Assembly (NCBI RefSeq): GCF_000010805.1
Contig: NC_012522.1
Coordinates: forward strand, 1 to 64,000
Length of the DNA stretch: 64,000 bases
Direction of reading: 5' to 3'
Origin: Rhodococcus opacus B4
Lineage (GTDB): Bacteria > Actinomycetota > Actinomycetes > Mycobacteriales > Mycobacteriaceae
The notes beneath the pieces were generated by a model that worked only from the letters and a program-made list of their open reading frames with translations, ran no database searches and was not told the DNA's origin. The position numbers and the translations under genes are program-made. Positions within the stretch are counted from its first letter, which is position 1; each line of letters opens with the position of its first letter. Below, piece by piece: positions 24,528 to 35,315 of the stretch.

Positions 24528-25015
24528 CGCTCGGCCTCCGTGCGCCGCGACCGAAGTTGCGCACCGACCGCGATCCCGGCGGTGGTGGCCACCAAACCCA
24601 CCAGCACGGTGCCGGCCGCGTAGCTGCCGGCCTCCCACCACTGGTGGCTACGCAACAGCAGATCGGTGTCGACGGCGAGGGTGCTGTAGGTGGTGAACGA
24701 GCCGAGGACCCCGGTGCCCACCCCCAGGCGCACGCGTTGGCGCCACCGGTCGTCCGGGCCGAGGCGGGTCAGTGCCTCGAGCAGAAGCCCGAGCAGGAAC
24801 GCCCCGACTATGTTGATCGCGAACGTGGTCACCGGCCAGCCACCCGCGGCCTGGGGAAACCACACCCCGAACTGGTAGCGCAGCGGGGCGCCGATCAGCC
24901 CGCCGGCACCGACCGCGGCGATCGCGGCCGGGCGCACGTGCAGCGGGCCCGGGGTGCGAGGCGCGGTGTCGGGATCGACCGGCAGGGTGGGATTCGGGTC
25001 GCGGCGACCGTCCAC
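24521..25015 (-). CDS. crcB: Fluoride channel FluC/CrcB, first subunit gene
   Basis: A 164-residue FluC protein with about 35 extra polar residues before helix 1 (IAAVGAGGLIGAPLRYQFGV). NIVGAFLLGLLLEAL and GVGTGVLGSFTTYSTLAVDT match the family motifs, with Tyr in TTYST where its partner has Phe. GTG start at 25015 is chosen for AAGGAG eight bases upstream, directly after the riboswitch. First gene of a crcB-crcB-usp operon exporting toxic fluoride. Confidence 0.88.
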   Translation of the reverse strand: MDGRRDPNPTLPVDPDTAPRTPGPLHVRPAAIAAVGAGGLIGAPLRYQFGVWFPQAAGGWPVTTFAINIVGAFLLGLLLEALTRLGPDDRWRQRVRLGVGTGVLGSFTTYSTLAVDTDLLLRSHQWWEAGSYAAGTVLVGLVATTAGIAVGAQLRSRRTEAERW

Positions 25016-25039
25016 GGGCAGACTCCTTCCACAAAAGGG

Positions 25040-25113
25040 AAAGGAGCCATCAGCCCGGGGCGGTTCAGACAACCCCTTCGCAGGGCGGTCTCGGCGGAGA
25101 TCCATCGCCGCCA
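25040..25113 (-). ncRNA. Fluoride riboswitch (crcB motif)
   Basis: On the minus strand GGCGATGG at about 25110-25103 opens stem P1. CCGCC closes the first helix, a GACCGCCC segment follows, and GGGCTGATGGCTCCT ends at about 25040. This order matches the crcB consensus (GGCGAUGNNNNCCGCC ... GCCC ... GGGCUGAUGNCUCCU) with an enlarged internal hairpin. It ends 25 bases before the GTG of the first fluC gene, just before its AAGGAG. Fluoride binding would raise channel expression. Confidence 0.8.
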
Positions 25114-25362
25114 CGAGCATAACCTGAGCCGACACCTGGCCGGCGGTTCTGGTCTCCCACGACGCGGTCAACCGAGGCCCTGCTGGCCCACTGGATCCCA
25201 CTCTCACCGACATCGGGCACCGCACCGCCTGCCGGAACCAAACTCACCTACCGACGGCGCCTGGCACGTCGCGACCTCTATGACCAGAAACCGCCCTGAC
25301 CGTTCGCGGGGGTGAGTCGATCCCGCCCCGGCGGTCCGGTGACCCGGTTCAGCCCTCTGGGC

Positions 25363-26238
25363 TCATCCGGGCACGGCGGACAGGGTCGGGGGCTCGCCCT
25401 CCTCCTCGGGGTACAGGATTGCGTGTTCGGGTCGGATCTGCCCGTCGCGGGAGGCCGCCTGATGGTTGCCGAGGGCAGCCAGGTTCACCACGACCATGTT
25501 GTTGTCGATCGGGTCCTTGTCCCGGCCGAGTCCGTCGATCACGGCCCGGTATCCGTCGCCGTCGAGGACCGCCTGATAGCGGTGGTGGAAATGACCGTGC
25601 CACAACCGGATCGGCTGCACACCGTCGACGATTCCGCGCAACACCTGACGGTGGTGTTCGGAGGCGGCGACCGCCTCGGCAGGGAACCCGTATCGGTCCC
25701 GCTCCATCCCGGGAACCGCGATCCCCGCCGGGCAGTCGTGGCAGAACATCGCATCCACACCCTGACCGCCGTCGGTGATGCTGCGGGCCTGCTCAGCGGT
25801 GATCTCCTCCTGCGGCCACCACGTCACCTGCGGCGTCCGCAGGAAAGTGTCGATCGAATGCGCACCACCGACGGCCAGACACCGGGTGTTCCCCCACCGC
25901 CACCTCAGGCCCCGCGGCAGGTGCACGATCCGCTGCCGCAGGTACCGCAACCCGTCCGCGGCGACGGGCTGGGCCAGCAGCCAGTCGAAGTTCTCGTGGT
26001 TGCCGTCGACGAATCCGAGCACCAGATGATGCTGGGCGAGCGCGCGGTCGAGCGCGTTCAGATAGTCGGGCTTGAAGTTGAACCCGAAGTCACCGAGATG
26101 AATCACCACATCGGCGTTGCGCCTGCGGGCGTGCGCGATGGCTTCCACTGCGTAGTCGGTGTTGGCGTGCCAATCCCCGGCCAGCGCCACCCGCTTCGGG
26201 GTGCATAGAAAACGTGGGATGTGTCGATGGAGGGTCAT
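25363..26238 (-). CDS. Calcineurin-like metallophosphoesterase
   Basis: A 291-residue phosphoesterase from ATG 26238, chosen for AGGTAGG nine bases upstream. Metal and catalytic motifs in order are DWHAN (D-x-H), HLGDFG (GD), FVDGNHENFDW (GNH[E/D]), a middle His in MFCHDCPAG, and WHGHFHHRY (GHxH). The fold suits hydrolysis of phosphomonoesters, phosphodiesters or nucleotides; the substrate is unknown. An inverted repeat overlaps its leader. Confidence 0.85.
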   Translation of the reverse strand: MTLHRHIPRFLCTPKRVALAGDWHANTDYAVEAIAHARRRNADVVIHLGDFGFNFKPDYLNALDRALAQHHLVLGFVDGNHENFDWLLAQPVAADGLRYLRQRIVHLPRGLRWRWGNTRCLAVGGAHSIDTFLRTPQVTWWPQEEITAEQARSITDGGQGVDAMFCHDCPAGIAVPGMERDRYGFPAEAVAASEHHRQVLRGIVDGVQPIRLWHGHFHHRYQAVLDGDGYRAVIDGLGRDKDPIDNNMVVVNLAALGNHQAASRDGQIRPEHAILYPEEEGEPPTLSAVPG

Positions 26239-26247
26239 GGCGGGCAC

Positions 26248-26278
26248 CTACCTTTGCGCATGCGTCGTGCGAAGGTAG
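26248..26278. promoter_or_regulatory. Inverted repeat before the phosphoesterase gene
   Basis: CTACCTTTGC (26249-26258) pairs with GCGAAGGTAG (26269-26278), one mismatch, with an 11-base spacer containing GCATGC. It lies 10-40 bases before the ATG on the minus strand and includes its ribosome binding site. Operator or translational hairpin. Confidence 0.4.
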
Positions 26279-26505
26279 GGACCGTTGGCGGAATCACTCC
26301 GCAGTTGGATGGCGAGCCCCTCCGCCACTGCACTACCACTCCGATGCTACTCACCAGGATCGCTTCACCGGGTGACGGTCAATTCTGTCGAGAATCGTTG
26401 GTTATCCGTCAACCGCTACTAAATGCAAAAATCGCCCGGAAAGGGCGTCGGCAGCCCGTGCCGAGAAACTATGTCAAAAAACCCCAGCCGGGGTGTTGTC
26501 GACAC
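26279..26505. other. Intergenic region before the resolvase
   Basis: About 225 bases, relatively AT-rich near 26400-26480. No gene seen. Possible res-site region of the adjacent resolvase, although no clear repeat set is evident by eye. Confidence 0.3.
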
Positions 26506-27451
26506 ATGATGATCGGCCACGCCACGGGTCTCCACCGCAGACCAGCACCCCGACCACCAGGTCGATGCGCCGCGCCGCGCCGGCGTGGCAGCCGAGAACA
26601 TCCACATCGACCACGCGGGCGGGGCGAAGGCCTCACGTCCCCAACTCGATCTGGTGCTGCAGCGGCTCCGCGGGGACGACGTCCTGGTGATCACGCGGCT
26701 GGACCGGCTCGGTCGGTCGATGTTGCACCTGATCACTCTCGGCGCCGACCTGCGCGAGCGCGGCATCGGTCTGAAGGTCCTCGAGCAGGGCATCGATACC
26801 GCCACCGCAGAGGGCCGCGCCATGTTCGGGACGCTGTCGGTCCTGGCCGAGTTCCAGCGCGAGCTGATCGTCGCCAATACCCGTGACGGACTGGCCGCCG
26901 CCCGCGCCCGCGGCCGGAAGGGTGGCCGTCCTTCGAAGCTCAGCCCGGACCAGATTGAACTCGCCCAACGTCTGTACGACGCAGGCGATCACACCGTCGT
27001 CCAGATCGCGGACATGCTGAAAGTGCCGCGGACCACGGTGTATGGGCATCTGGACAAGAAGGCTCGTCGACCTCCACATGCAGCGCCGTCCGAGCCCACG
27101 CCACCTGTTCGGTCCTCTCGCATCTGCCCGACGTGCGGGCACGAACCCACCACTCGCGCCGAGGCAGCGCATCAACGCGCCGACCTCGCGGTGACCTGGC
27201 TTCATCCTGATCCCCAACACCGTGGAACGCTGATCAGTCGACACCACTGTCGGCACTGCGAACCAGGGCAACCGGCATTCGATATCGCCTGCAGCATTTG
27301 TGGCGACGGACCCATCCTCGCCGGCGCGCTCGCAGAAGAGGCGCGGCACTGCGACCTGACCAAGCCGGTCGAACGATGGCTCACCGCAGCGGGATGGACC
27401 GTTGCACCGGGCCTCTCGTGCCCGGACCACGCATCCCGCGGGCGTCGATGA
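26506..27451 (+). pseudogene. Serine recombinase (resolvase/invertase) with zinc-ribbon-like tail, N-terminal frameshift
   Basis: From the ATG at 26506 or 26509 the frame reads MIGHA, then loses sense. Skipping one base at about 26524 (GCC-a-CGG-GTC) gives ARVSTADQHPDHQVDAPRRA and joins the long frame. The VST Ser is the catalytic nucleophile. Downstream are RLDRLGRSMLHLI, a GRKGGRPSKLSPDQ hinge and a DNA-binding HTH (TVVQIADMLKVPRTTVYGHL). A C-terminal segment with CPTCGH, HCRHC and CSICG could bind zinc. As sequenced, the intact frame from 26585 lacks the nucleophile. Confidence 0.75.
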
Positions 27452-27479
27452 AGCGCAGCCGGGACGAGACCGCTGACTG

Positions 27480-27680
27480 CTAGGAATCGGCCGGGACCAG
27501 AAACTTCGTCTGGACGCTGAACGGATAGGTGCCCGGACTGGCGAGCAAGGACTCGATGAGTGCATGGCCGTCCTCATCGATGGAGAGAATTTTGATTTTG
27601 AACTTCGAGACCCCTTGCGGGTGCAGCATCACCGTGTCCCCAGGCGCCAAAAGCGTGCGAGTTCGTCGATTCTCGGTCAT
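27480..27680 (-). CDS. Hypothetical 66-residue protein
   Basis: From the ATG at 27680: MTENRRTRTLLAPGDTVMLH followed by PQGVSKFKIKILSIDEDGHA and a C-terminus ending TKFLVPADS. The alternating hydrophobic/polar pattern suggests a small all-beta domain. No family recognised. It lies convergent to the resolvase and 60 bases from the heptamer repeat, which is on its upstream side. Confidence 0.5.
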   Translation of the reverse strand: MTENRRTRTLLAPGDTVMLHPQGVSKFKIKILSIDEDGHALIESLLASPGTYPFSVQTKFLVPADS

Positions 27681-27740
27681 CCGGCACGTCGAACTCGTAC
27701 GAGTTCGACGTAAATCGCGCCGAGAATGGGCGAGATTGTC

Positions 27741-27810
27741 GAGGCGCGAGGCGCGAGGCGCGAGGCGCGAGGCGCGAGGCGCGAGGCGCGAGGCGCGAGG
27801 CGCGAGGCGC
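27741..27810. repeat. Ten tandem copies of GAGGCGC
   Basis: GAGGCGC is repeated ten times without error from 27741 to 27810. The unit is seven bases, so copy-number change shifts any frame crossing it. The minus strand reads LAPRASR repeats in one frame, but no real gene is believed to cross it. It sits between the 66-residue protein gene and the 3' end of the CtaG gene. Confidence 0.9.
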
Positions 27811-27844
27811 GGCGCGATCCGCGTCGGGTGATCCGTCTGGACGA

Positions 27845-28666
27845 TCATGTCGCTGCGGTAGGCGCGGAGATCTGGTCTGTCGGGCGCGCTGGGCGATGAC
27901 GGTCGGGCCGCCAGGTGAGCAGCAGCGCGACGGCGAGGAGTAGTTCGGCGACGTCGCCTCCGTAGTACATCAGCTCCCCGGCTCCCTGACGCTGGTCGGG
28001 TGGGACGGGGATCTGGACGAAGAGCCCGGCGTACATCAGTTGGGAGATCACGGCATGTCCGGCGATCGCGACACCGAGCACCACCAGCCGGACCGGGACC
28101 GACGGGCGGTGGGGGGCGGGGTCCGGGCCGGCGATGACCCAGGCGAACAGGTAGCCGGCCAGCAGGAAATGGGTGTGCACGAGCAGGTGCAAGGCCTCGT
28201 CGGTGGTGGTCGCGGTGTAGAGCGGGGTGAAGTACAGGGCGGCGAGTCCGCCGACGGAGAGGGTCAGGGCCACGACGGGGTGGGCGAGCAAATGTGCCGG
28301 GCGTGACCGCAGCACCCGGCCGATCGGGCGGCCGTGTCTCGGTGGAATCGAACGCAGCAGCAGGGTGATCGGTGCGCCGAGGACCAACCCGAGTGGTGCG
28401 TACATTCCCAGCAGCAGGTGTTGGTGCATGTGGCCGCGGAAGTCGCCGACCGGGTACGGGGACAGGGTTGGGGTGACGGCCAGCGCGAGCAGGGCGATGC
28501 CGGTGAGAAAGCTGGCGCTCCGCCAGATGCTCCAGCCGCGGGCCTCGCGGCGCCGCCGCACAGCGAGGACGAGATAGCCGGCGGCCACGGCGGCGATCAG
28601 GAGCAGGGCCACGACGGTGCCCGACCCGAGGGTGCCGGTGGTGTGCGCGTCGTGTGCGGAGATCAT
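27845..28666 (-). CDS. CtaG-like cytochrome c oxidase assembly protein
   Basis: A 273-residue membrane protein of the CtaG/caa3_CtaG family with about seven helices. GHMHQHLLLGMYAPLGLVLG and LLVHTHFLLAGYLFAWVIAG carry the paired His residues thought to handle copper or heme. ELMYYGGDVAELLLAVALLL is the conserved last helix. Start at 28666 overlaps the DUF2243 stop by four bases. The gene ends about 35 bases from the heptamer repeat. It may help assemble a terminal oxidase that takes electrons from sulfide oxidation. Confidence 0.8.
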   Translation of the reverse strand: MISAHDAHTTGTLGSGTVVALLLIAAVAAGYLVLAVRRRREARGWSIWRSASFLTGIALLALAVTPTLSPYPVGDFRGHMHQHLLLGMYAPLGLVLGAPITLLLRSIPPRHGRPIGRVLRSRPAHLLAHPVVALTLSVGGLAALYFTPLYTATTTDEALHLLVHTHFLLAGYLFAWVIAGPDPAPHRPSVPVRLVVLGVAIAGHAVISQLMYAGLFVQIPVPPDQRQGAGELMYYGGDVAELLLAVALLLTWRPDRHRPARPTDQISAPTAAT

Positions 28667-29208
28667 CGCGGGGCGGTGGTGTCCGCACTCGGTTGCGCCG
28701 GTGCGGCGCTGTGTTGCAGCAGCCATCCGCCGGCGACGAGGACGGCCCCGAGGGCGAGGAAGCCGAGGTCCCACCAGAGTTGGTGGTCGCCGCCGCGGAC
28801 GTGGTGGATGCCGAGGAGGTGATGGTCGATCACGCCTTCGACGAGGTTGAACAGGCCCCAGCCGACCAGCACCCATCCCCAGAGGACCCGCGACGCCCAG
28901 ATCCGGCCGTGCGAGTGCGTGACGCGGGAGTACAGCAGCCCGAGGCCGATGAGGACCGCCAGCCAGGTGAAGGTGTGGAACAGCCCGTCCCAGACGGTGT
29001 TGATCTCGAGTCCGTGCACGGTGTCGGCCGGGTAGGTGTCGATTCCGACGTTGTCGGTGTCGGTGCTGGTGAGCATGTGGTGCCATTGCAGCAGTTGGTG
29101 CAGCAGGATCCCGTCGACGAAGCCGCCGAGTCCGATGCCGAGGATGATGCCGGGCAACCCGATTCCCCGGGCGGGGATGGCGGTCGTCTCACGTTGGGGT
29201 GCGACCAT
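28663..29208 (-). CDS. DUF2243 membrane protein
   Basis: A 181-residue protein with four hydrophobic helices. GIILGIGLGGFVDGILLHQL and LQWHHMLTS form the His-rich DUF2243 signature, and GLFNLVEGVIDHHLLGIHHV repeats it. ATG at 29208 is preferred, with AAAGG placed about nine bases upstream; ATG 29217 is also possible. DUF2243 and CtaG are common neighbours and may form a quinol- or oxidase-related membrane unit. Second gene after the persulfide dioxygenase fusion. Confidence 0.78.
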   Translation of the reverse strand: MVAPQRETTAIPARGIGLPGIILGIGLGGFVDGILLHQLLQWHHMLTSTDTDNVGIDTYPADTVHGLEINTVWDGLFHTFTWLAVLIGLGLLYSRVTHSHGRIWASRVLWGWVLVGWGLFNLVEGVIDHHLLGIHHVRGGDHQLWWDLGFLALGAVLVAGGWLLQHSAAPAQPSADTTAPR

Positions 29209-29290
29209 GTCGTTCATCCTTTGGGTCGGCGCTTGCTGGCGGTGCCCGGGCGATGGGTGGAGACGTTCCCGCCCGGGGGTGTTCGGGCGG

Positions 29291-30643
29291 CTAGGTGGTG
29301 CTGGTGAGGTCGGTGTCGTTTGCGTTGTCGAATTCGTCGTTGATCAGCACGGTGGTGCGGTCGGGTCGGTCGATCATCGAGGCGGCGACGGAGGCGCGGT
29401 AGCCGGAGGCGCAGTGCACCCAGATCTCGCGGTTGGGGAGGGTGCTCTGTCGGTCGGCGAGTTCGTGGAGTGGAATGTTGATCGCCCCGTCGATGTGGCT
29501 GTCGTCGTATTCGTTGCGTTGCCGGACGTCGAGGACGGTGATGTCCTTCTCGCGCAGCGCCTCTGAGAGGGCGGCGAAGTCGGCTACCCGGTAGGACCGC
29601 AGTGCGGTGCCGGCGACGAGGGTGTGGATTTCGCCGACCGCGGCGCCGTCGAGGTCGTCGATGCCGATGCGGACCAGTTCGCGGCGGGCGTCGGCGACCT
29701 GGTCTTCGTTGTCGCCGATCAGGGTCAAAGGTGCACCCCAGGTGTAGAGCCAGCCGAGGTAGGTGACGAACGAGTCCGACAGTTCGAAGCCGAGGGTCCC
29801 GCCGAGGTGGCCGGCGGCGAAGGCGGTGCGCTCGCGCAGGTCCACCACCCATTCGCCGTCCTCGATGCGGCGGCGCAGCTCGTCCGGGTCGACGGGTTTG
29901 GGCAGTGACAAATCGACCGGGGGCGGCCCTTCGGTGTTGAGCACGCCCATGTGGGCGTAGTAGGCGGGGTAGTCGGCGAGGCCGGCGAGGAGTTCGTCGA
30001 CGTAGCTCTGCTCGTCCCGGGTCAGCGCCGGGTTGGTCTTGCTCTGTTCGCCGACGGTGGAGGAGTCCCCGGTGGCGGGGGTGGCGGCGCAGAAGCTGCC
30101 GAACCCGTGGGTGGGGTACACCTCGGTGTCCGGGGGCAGCTCGTCGGCGAGGCGGCGCACCGAGTGGTACTGGGCGTGGGTCAGTTCCTCGGTGTGCTCC
30201 TTGCCGAGGAGGTCGGTGCGGCCGGTGGTGCCGAAGAGCATCGATCCGCCGGTGAAGACGCCGCGGATGCCGCCGGTGGTCTCCCGCAGCACGTAGCTGA
30301 CGTGGTGGTGGGTGTGGCCGGGGGTGTGCAGGACCTGCAGGAGGATCGGGCCGGCGTCGATGAGGTCACCGTCGGACACGGCTCGCCGCTGATAGCCGAC
30401 GTCGTCACCGGTGGGGACGACGTACTCGGCGCCGGTGGTGCGGGAGAGTTCGAGGCCGCCGGTGACGTAGTCGTTGTGGATGTGGGTTTCGAGGACGTGG
30501 GTGATCCGCACGCCGCGGTCGCGGGCCAGGGCCAGTACCCGGTCGATGTCGCGTTGCGGGTCGACGACGACGCCGACGGCGCCGTCGCTGATCAGGTAGC
30601 TGCGATCGCCCAGGCTCGAGGTCTCGATGATCGACACGTCCAT
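29291..30643 (-). CDS. Persulfide dioxygenase-like metallo-beta-lactamase/rhodanese fusion
   Basis: A 450-residue protein. Residues 1-235 are an ETHE1/Blh-type metallo-beta-lactamase fold: ETHIHNDYVTGG (HxHxD), LHTPGHTHHH, GSMLFGTTGRTDLLG and VYPTHGFGSFC. Two rhodanese domains follow. The first (about 255-340) lacks an active Cys, and the second has the active loop HCASGYRAS near residue 415. The enzyme would oxidise glutathione-, mycothiol- or CoA-type persulfides to sulfite and move sulfane sulfur. Start at 30643 follows GAGGAAGG. A CstR-type operator lies 38 bases upstream. Confidence 0.85.
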   Translation of the reverse strand: MDVSIIETSSLGDRSYLISDGAVGVVVDPQRDIDRVLALARDRGVRITHVLETHIHNDYVTGGLELSRTTGAEYVVPTGDDVGYQRRAVSDGDLIDAGPILLQVLHTPGHTHHHVSYVLRETTGGIRGVFTGGSMLFGTTGRTDLLGKEHTEELTHAQYHSVRRLADELPPDTEVYPTHGFGSFCAATPATGDSSTVGEQSKTNPALTRDEQSYVDELLAGLADYPAYYAHMGVLNTEGPPPVDLSLPKPVDPDELRRRIEDGEWVVDLRERTAFAAGHLGGTLGFELSDSFVTYLGWLYTWGAPLTLIGDNEDQVADARRELVRIGIDDLDGAAVGEIHTLVAGTALRSYRVADFAALSEALREKDITVLDVRQRNEYDDSHIDGAINIPLHELADRQSTLPNREIWVHCASGYRASVAASMIDRPDRTTVLINDEFDNANDTDLTSTT

Positions 30644-30680
30644 TTCTCGTACCTTCCTCACATGTTCTCTGGTGTTCGCA

Positions 30681-30694
30681 TACCCGGGAGGGCA
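30681..30694. promoter_or_regulatory. Degenerate CstR-type operator before the persulfide dioxygenase gene
   Basis: TACCCGGGAGGGCA resembles TACCCCCGGGGGTA at 32603 and TACCCCAGGGGGTA at 35262. It lies in the 87-base gap between the TauE/SafE stop and the dioxygenase start, arguing for a separate regulated promoter there. Confidence 0.55.
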
Positions 30695-30730
30695 TAGGTG
30701 AAACGGTGTGGTGGTCGGCTCCCGCCCTCG

Positions 30731-31504
30731 TCAGCGGAGAAGGATCGTGTCGACCAGCACATATGCGGCGACGACGAAGACGAGATAAGCGAACCACCGT
30801 TGCAGCCGGTCGGTGTCGACCCTGGTGCCGAAATGACTGGCGATCAGGGACCCGGCGATCGCGGTGCCGGCGAACGCGGCGGTGATCGCCCAGTCGATGC
30901 TCGCGCCGCTCAGGTGTGAGATGAGACCGGCCGCGGAGTTCGCGACGATGATGACCAGGGAGGTGCCGATCGCGACCGGCATCTCGAGGCCGAGCATCAG
31001 CACCAGTGCGGGGATGATCAGGAAGCCGCCGCCGACACCGAACAGGCCGGTCAGAAAGCCCACCAGGGCCGCGGCGGGGATGGATCGGGGGGCGCAGCGG
31101 CGCCAGTCGATCCCCGAGTCCCCGACCTCGCAGGCGGTGCCGGTGTCACCACGATCCATCAGCATCCGGATCCCGGCGACGATCATCACCGCGGCGAAAC
31201 CGATCATGACCACCGGTTGCGGCAGCAGGCGCCCGACCGCGCTGCCGGCGAAGGTGGCGGGAATGCCGCAGGCGGCGAATACCCCGGCCATGCGCCAATT
31301 CACCTGGTGTTCCCGAATTTTCGGGATGGCTCCGACGAGGGAGGCGACACCGATGACGATCAGGGAGATCGGGATGGCCTCCTCGAGGCCCAGTCCGAGG
31401 CCGAAGACCAGGGCCGGGACCGCCAGAATTGATCCGCCGCCGCCGAGGAGTCCGAGCAGCACGCCGATGATCGCTCCGAGGGCGAGCGCGACGGTCAGAG
31501 TCAC
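30731..31504 (-). CDS. TauE/SafE-family sulfite exporter
   Basis: A 257-residue membrane protein with eight helices and two family repeats: [20 protein letters not shown] and [20 protein letters not shown]. Sulfite made by the neighbouring persulfide dioxygenase is the natural substrate, as for CstA/TauE partners in cst operons. It begins 40 bases after the DUF302 gene and closes the operon that starts at the CstR-like repressor. It ends about 37 bases before the dioxygenase operator. Confidence 0.85.
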   Translation of the reverse strand: MTLTVALALGAIIGVLLGLLGGGGSILAVPALVFGLGLGLEEAIPISLIVIGVASLVGAIPKIREHQVNWRMAGVFAACGIPATFAGSAVGRLLPQPVVMIGFAAVMIVAGIRMLMDRGDTGTACEVGDSGIDWRRCAPRSIPAAALVGFLTGLFGVGGGFLIIPALVLMLGLEMPVAIGTSLVIIVANSAAGLISHLSGASIDWAITAAFAGTAIAGSLIASHFGTRVDTDRLQRWFAYLVFVVAAYVLVDTILLR

Positions 31505-31544
31505 CGATCCTCCTTTCCGTCAACGGGAATGGGCAGGTGCGGTG

Positions 31545-31958
31545 TCAGTCCTTCGCTGCGCCCGCGCCCAAGGAGTCGATGGCGGCCTGCAATGCGGCGG
31601 TGGCGTCGTCGGCGACGCCGCCGAGTCCGGGTTGGTCGGCCACCTGGACCATCACCTGCGGGTTCATCGCATCGATCAGCACCGCACCCGGATTATTCGG
31701 GTCGGCGCGGACGACGACGTTGCACGGCAGCAGCAGCCCGATCTGCCGGTCCACGGTGACCGCGCGGTGCGCGAGCGGCGGATTGCAGGCACCGAGGATC
31801 AGGTAGTCCTCCATGTCCTCACCCAGCTTCGCCTTCAGGGTGGCCTTCATGTCGATCTCGGTGAGCACACCGAAACCCTGATCGGCCAGGGCCTTGCGGG
31901 TGCGGTCCACCGCGTCGGCGAACGAGGTGTGCAGGGTGGTCGACAGTGCGAGTGTCAT
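31545..31958 (-). CDS. DUF302 protein
   Basis: A 137-residue soluble protein. [20 protein letters not shown] is helix 1, and [14 protein letters not shown] with [13 protein letters not shown] is the DUF302 core containing the conserved Cys pair region. DUF302 proteins are repeatedly found with rhodanese and sulfur-oxidation genes and may bind heme or thiols; their function is not settled. Third gene of the CstR-controlled operon. Confidence 0.85.
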   Translation of the reverse strand: MTLALSTTLHTSFADAVDRTRKALADQGFGVLTEIDMKATLKAKLGEDMEDYLILGACNPPLAHRAVTVDRQIGLLLPCNVVVRADPNNPGAVLIDAMNPQVMVQVADQPGLGGVADDATAALQAAIDSLGAGAAKD

Positions 31959-32015
31959 GAGCGTGTTCTGCCTTTCCGTCGAGTACTAGGGGTGAGCGGT
32001 GGCGGTCGGCGCCGG

Positions 32016-32264
32016 TCAGCGCCCCGCGGGGGCGGGACACGACGCGGTGCGGCGCGGCACACCGAGGCGCCGGAGCAGCAGGCTCGCCGGGCACCATCCC
32101 ACCGCGCCGAACAGCAGCAGGTTGGCGCCGACGAACCCGGTGAGCAGCAGCCACCCCGACGAGAACACCAGTGTCAGCGCCAGACTCGCGAGCACCACCG
32201 TGCCGGCCAGCAACGGGACCACCCGCTCGATCGTCCATCGGGGGGCGTGCAGTGCGTCGGTCAT
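32016..32264 (-). CDS. Small membrane protein, DUF2892/YgaP-tail-like
   Basis: An 82-residue protein with two transmembrane helices (about 16-36 and 40-58). [20 protein letters not shown] and [20 protein letters not shown] follow the DUF2892 pattern, usually a membrane anchor attached to rhodanese domains. GWCPASLLL contains a conserved Cys at the membrane face. It could recruit the nearby rhodanese to the membrane. Located 36 bases after the repressor gene. Confidence 0.78.
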   Translation of the reverse strand: MTDALHAPRWTIERVVPLLAGTVVLASLALTLVFSSGWLLLTGFVGANLLLFGAVGWCPASLLLRRLGVPRRTASCPAPAGR

Positions 32265-32300
32265 GGTTGCCTCTCCGGTCGGTGGATCTGCACGGGTGTC

Positions 32301-34821
<2,521 letters not shown>

Positions 34822-34897
34822 ACGAATGCTCCTCGAGGTGATGTCGGAGGGAAGGTGCTGGTCAGTCCGGGCGGCGGGTCTGCTGCAGGTGACGGGC

Positions 34898-35212
34898 TCA
34901 GGATCCGTCGCCCCTGTCGAGGGGCCGGCCGTGGGCGGCCCAGCCGGAGGTGCCCCCGGCGACCGAGACCGCGCCGCGGCCGGCGGCCTCGACGATCCGG
35001 GCCCCCTCGCGGCTGCGGTTGCCGGACGCGCAGATCACGTAGACGACCTCCCCCGCGGGAATCTCCGCGGTGCGGGCGGCGAGTTGCCCGAGCGGCATCA
35101 GCAACGCCCCCGGAACGTGTCCGTCGACGTACTCCCACCGCTCGCGCACATCCACGACCGGAACGCCGTCGGCCCAGCGCACGGCGAATTCATCGAGGTC
35201 TACCTCACGCAT
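34898..35212 (-). CDS. Single-domain rhodanese
   Basis: A 104-residue sulfurtransferase. DGVPVVDVRERWEYVDGHVP is the CH2A-type opening, and VICASGNRS contains the active-site Cys and its binding loop. GGTSGWAAHGRPL ends the fold. ATG 35212 is preferred because AAGGAGTTGGAG lies just upstream; ATG 35227 would overlap the operator. It transfers sulfane sulfur between persulfides and thiols. Probably cotranscribed with the MMPL gene downstream. Confidence 0.85.
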   Translation of the reverse strand: MREVDLDEFAVRWADGVPVVDVRERWEYVDGHVPGALLMPLGQLAARTAEIPAGEVVYVICASGNRSREGARIVEAAGRGAVSVAGGTSGWAAHGRPLDRGDGS

Positions 35213-35226
35213 CTCCAACTCCTTCA

Positions 35227-35275
35227 TACCCGAGGGGGTATCTCCGAGGACTTCCCCACCGTACCCCAGGGGGTA
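35227..35275. promoter_or_regulatory. Pair of CstR-type operators before rhodanese-MMPL
   Basis: TACCCGAGGGGGTA (35227-35240) and TACCCCAGGGGGTA (35262-35275) match the perfect site at 32603 apart from the central bases. They are 35 bases apart centre to centre, immediately upstream of the rhodanese gene. Confidence 0.75.
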
Positions 35276-35315
35276 TACCCGGGCGCAAGTGTCGACCGCA
35301 CCGCGCAGGCCCACG

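Noticed and set aside
27681-28688. Fusion of the 66-residue protein to a larger frame through the heptamer repeat
   Set aside because: The reading through the repeat is LAPRASR multiplied and then antiphase to CtaG; the separate ATG at 27680 is more sensible.
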